From: DIGJ01 sp041739345
GTDB lineage: Bacteria; Bacillota; Clostridia; Lachnospirales; Lachnospiraceae
DNA length: 64,000 nt
NCBI GenBank assembly: GCA_041739345.1
Contig: JBGSNZ010000021.1
Location: forward strand, 124,001-188,000
Direction of reading: 5' to 3'
The notes below the pieces were generated by a model, which did not search any database, had not been told where the DNA came from, and worked only from the letters and a program-made list of their open reading frames with translations. A program made the translations under genes and the position numbers. Position 1 is the first letter of the stretch. Every line of letters begins with the position of its first letter. Shown here piece by piece: positions 62,438-64,000 of this stretch.

Positions 62438-63775
62438 TTGAAAATTTTATTTATTTCACTTGGATGTGATAAAAATCTGGTAGACAGTGAGGTTATGCTT
62501 GGAATCATTCGTGGAAAAAATTACGAAATAACGAACGATGAAAAAGAAGCAGACATCATTATTATTAATACATGTTGCTTTATTAATGATGCAAAAGAAG
62601 AAAGTATTGAAATGATACTTGAAATGTCACAGTTAAAAAAGACCGGCAACTTAAAAGCCTTGATTGTAACAGGATGTCTTGCACAAAGATACAAATCTGA
62701 GATTGAGGATGAGATTCCAGAAGTGGATGCCATAGTTGGAACCACTGGATATGAAAAGATTGGAGAAATCATTGACGAAGCAATTGCTGGTAAGAAATCA
62801 GAAAGCTTTGCAAATCTTGATTATCTTCCAAAAGGAAATGGAAAACGTGTAAATACAACTGGTGGATATTATTCTTATTTAAAGATTGCAGAAGGCTGCG
62901 ACAAACGCTGTACCTATTGTATCATTCCAAGTATCCGCGGAAATTATCGAAGTGTTCCTATGGAACAGTTGTTAGAAGAGGCAACCATGTTAGCTTTAAG
63001 CGGAGTGAAAGAATTGATATTAGTGGCACAGGAAACAACACTTTACGGGGCTGATTTGTACGGAAAGAAGATGCTTCCTACGCTTTTAAAAGAGCTTTGT
63101 AAGATATCTGGTCTTGAATGGATTCGAATCCTTTATTGCTACCCAGAAGAAATTACGCAGGAGTTGATTCAGACAATTAAGGAAGAAGATAAAGTTTGCA
63201 ATTATTTAGATATTCCGATTCAGCATAGTTCGGATGCCATGCTAAAGAGAATGGGAAGAAGAACTTCAAGGGATGATTTAATTCGCATAATAGAAAACAT
63301 TCGTGAGCAGATTCCAGATATAGCACTACGTACAACTTTGATTACTGGATTTCCTGGAGAAACAAACAAAGATCAGGAAGAATTGTTAGATTTTGTGAAT
63401 CAGATGGAATTTGACCGTTTAGGAGTCTTTACCTATTCACCAGAAGATGGTACTCCTGCGGCAACGATGGAGAACCAGATTGAGGAAGAAATAAAGCTTC
63501 AAAGACAGCAAGAATTAATGGAGCTTCAGCAGGAAATTGCATTTGAGAAATCGGAGCAGATGTTAGCTAGAAAAGTACGTGTAATGATTGAAGGTAAGCT
63601 TCCAGAAGATGGAGTCTACATTGGTAGAACATATAGAGATGCCCCAAATGTAGATGGACTTATCTTTGTAAAATCAGACAAAGAATTGCTTTCTGGTGAT
63701 ATGGTTGATGTATATGTCTCAGAAGCAAAAGAATATGATTTGATCGGTGAACTAATTGAAACGATAGGCGAATAG
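62438..63775 (+). CDS. rimO: Ribosomal protein uS12 methylthiotransferase RimO
   Basis: A 445-residue radical-SAM methylthiotransferase modifying Asp of ribosomal protein S12. The N-terminal UPF0004 domain carries three Cys ([4Fe-4S]; LGCDKNLVDSE, NTCCFINDAKEES, TGCLAQRY). The radical-SAM motif CDKRCTYC lies near 154-161 in KIAEGCDKRCTYCIIPSIRG. A C-terminal TRAM domain follows. It uses a TTG start at 62438 behind GAAGGAAAGG. MiaB-like relatives differ in these motifs; LGCDKN and SIRG fit RimO. pgsA follows 13 nt later, a common arrangement. Confidence 0.95.
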   Translation: MKILFISLGCDKNLVDSEVMLGIIRGKNYEITNDEKEADIIIINTCCFINDAKEESIEMILEMSQLKKTGNLKALIVTGCLAQRYKSEIEDEIPEVDAIVGTTGYEKIGEIIDEAIAGKKSESFANLDYLPKGNGKRVNTTGGYYSYLKIAEGCDKRCTYCIIPSIRGNYRSVPMEQLLEEATMLALSGVKELILVAQETTLYGADLYGKKMLPTLLKELCKISGLEWIRILYCYPEEITQELIQTIKEEDKVCNYLDIPIQHSSDAMLKRMGRRTSRDDLIRIIENIREQIPDIALRTTLITGFPGETNKDQEELLDFVNQMEFDRLGVFTYSPEDGTPAATMENQIEEEIKLQRQQELMELQQEIAFEKSEQMLARKVRVMIEGKLPEDGVYIGRTYRDAPNVDGLIFVKSDKELLSGDMVDVYVSEAKEYDLIGELIETIGE

Positions 63776-63788
63776 GAGGAGTAGTAGC

Positions 63789-64000
63789 ATGAATTTACCA
63801 AATAAATTAACCATAATCAGGGTTTGTATGATTCCATTTTTTTTATTCTTTCTTTTGAATACAAGTGTTCCATATGGGAAATATATAGCGGTAACCATTT
63901 TTATAGTTGCAGCGTTAACCGATACGCTTGATGGTTACATTGCTAGAAAATATAACCTAGTTACAAACTTTGGAAAGTTTATGGACCCTTTAGCAGATAA
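63789..64000 (+). CDS. pgsA: CDP-diacylglycerol-glycerol-3-phosphate phosphatidyltransferase, partial
   Basis: The first 70 codons of a CDP-alcohol phosphatidyltransferase making phosphatidylglycerol phosphate. The N-terminal NLPNKLTIIRVCMIPFFLF and the catalytic pattern D-x2-D-G-x2-A-R-x8-G-x3-D-x3-D (DTLDGYIARKY, then FGKFMDPLAD) are visible. The gene runs off the right edge. TAGGAGG stands before the ATG. rimO-pgsA order is typical for Firmicutes. Confidence 0.93.
   Translation, partial: MNLPNKLTIIRVCMIPFFLFFLLNTSVPYGKYIAVTIFIVAALTDTLDGYIARKYNLVTNFGKFMDPLAD

Overview
The window reads as a low-GC, anaerobic, fermentative member of the Clostridia, most like Lachnospiraceae (Clostridium cluster XIVa, in the neighbourhood of 'Clostridium phytofermentans'). 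This is inferred from the A+T-rich sequence, strong AGGAGG ribosome sites, PolC-type replicase, bifunctional AdhE, D-lactate dehydrogenase, [FeFe] hydrogenases, desulfoferrodoxin and the rimP-nusA-infB-rbfA-nrnA-truB-ribF gene order. It is a chromosomal backbone segment. I saw no prophage, insertion-sequence transposase or CRISPR array.

Layout. 1-6103: end of ispG, polC, an HD-domain hydrolase and an unknown small protein. 6135-7971: an aspartyl-tRNA synthetase of archaeal/non-discriminating type, preceded by its own promoter, a 15-codon leader ORF with three consecutive Asp codons, competing hairpins and an intrinsic terminator; this looks like ribosome-mediated attenuation. 8133-8474: a tiny broken gene and a 171-nt palindrome. 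8512-16145: adhE (minus strand) diverging from a hydrogen-sensing/hydrogenase cluster (Trx-like ferredoxin, PAS-containing sensory [FeFe] hydrogenase, SpoIIE-type phosphatase, ferredoxin-like [FeFe] hydrogenase), with candidate Rex operators on both sides. 16370-22242: a five-gene oligopeptide ABC transporter operon. 22442-27596: a chemoreceptor, D-lactate dehydrogenase, desulfoferrodoxin and a secreted BIG2-domain protein. 27854-27925: tRNA-Glu(CUC).

28019-36883 is the translation/transcription-factor operon rimP-nusA-rnpM-ylxQ-infB-rbfA-nrnA-truB-ribF. Its IF-2 carries a very unusual ~270-residue Asn-rich tandem-repeat linker. 37152-45165: a MocR-type regulator whose usual PLP lysine is Arg, a DUF1287 protein, rpsO, pnp, an LTA-synthase-like sulfatase and a TepA-type ClpP-like protease. 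45270-54340: uppP, ftsK/spoIIIE, a uracil/xanthine permease, an ATP-grasp orphan, fhs and a coiled-coil protein. 54465-64000: an aconitase-like hydratase, an AI-2E family transporter, a cytoplasmic-looking amidase, folD, two unknown proteins, rimO and the start of pgsA.

Functional links. adhE, ldh and the hydrogenases dispose of reductant, and the candidate Rex sites would tie adhE and the hydrogenase cluster to NADH/NAD+. fhs and folD supply one-carbon folates. uppP, the amidase, the LtaS-like protein and FtsK belong to envelope and division functions.

The most striking non-coding signal is a family of ~140-230 bp palindromes (36915-37110, 56778-56920 decayed, 60392-60621). Their long arms differ between copies but change in a compensated way. 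Together with the unrelated palindrome at 8304-8474, all lie between convergent genes.
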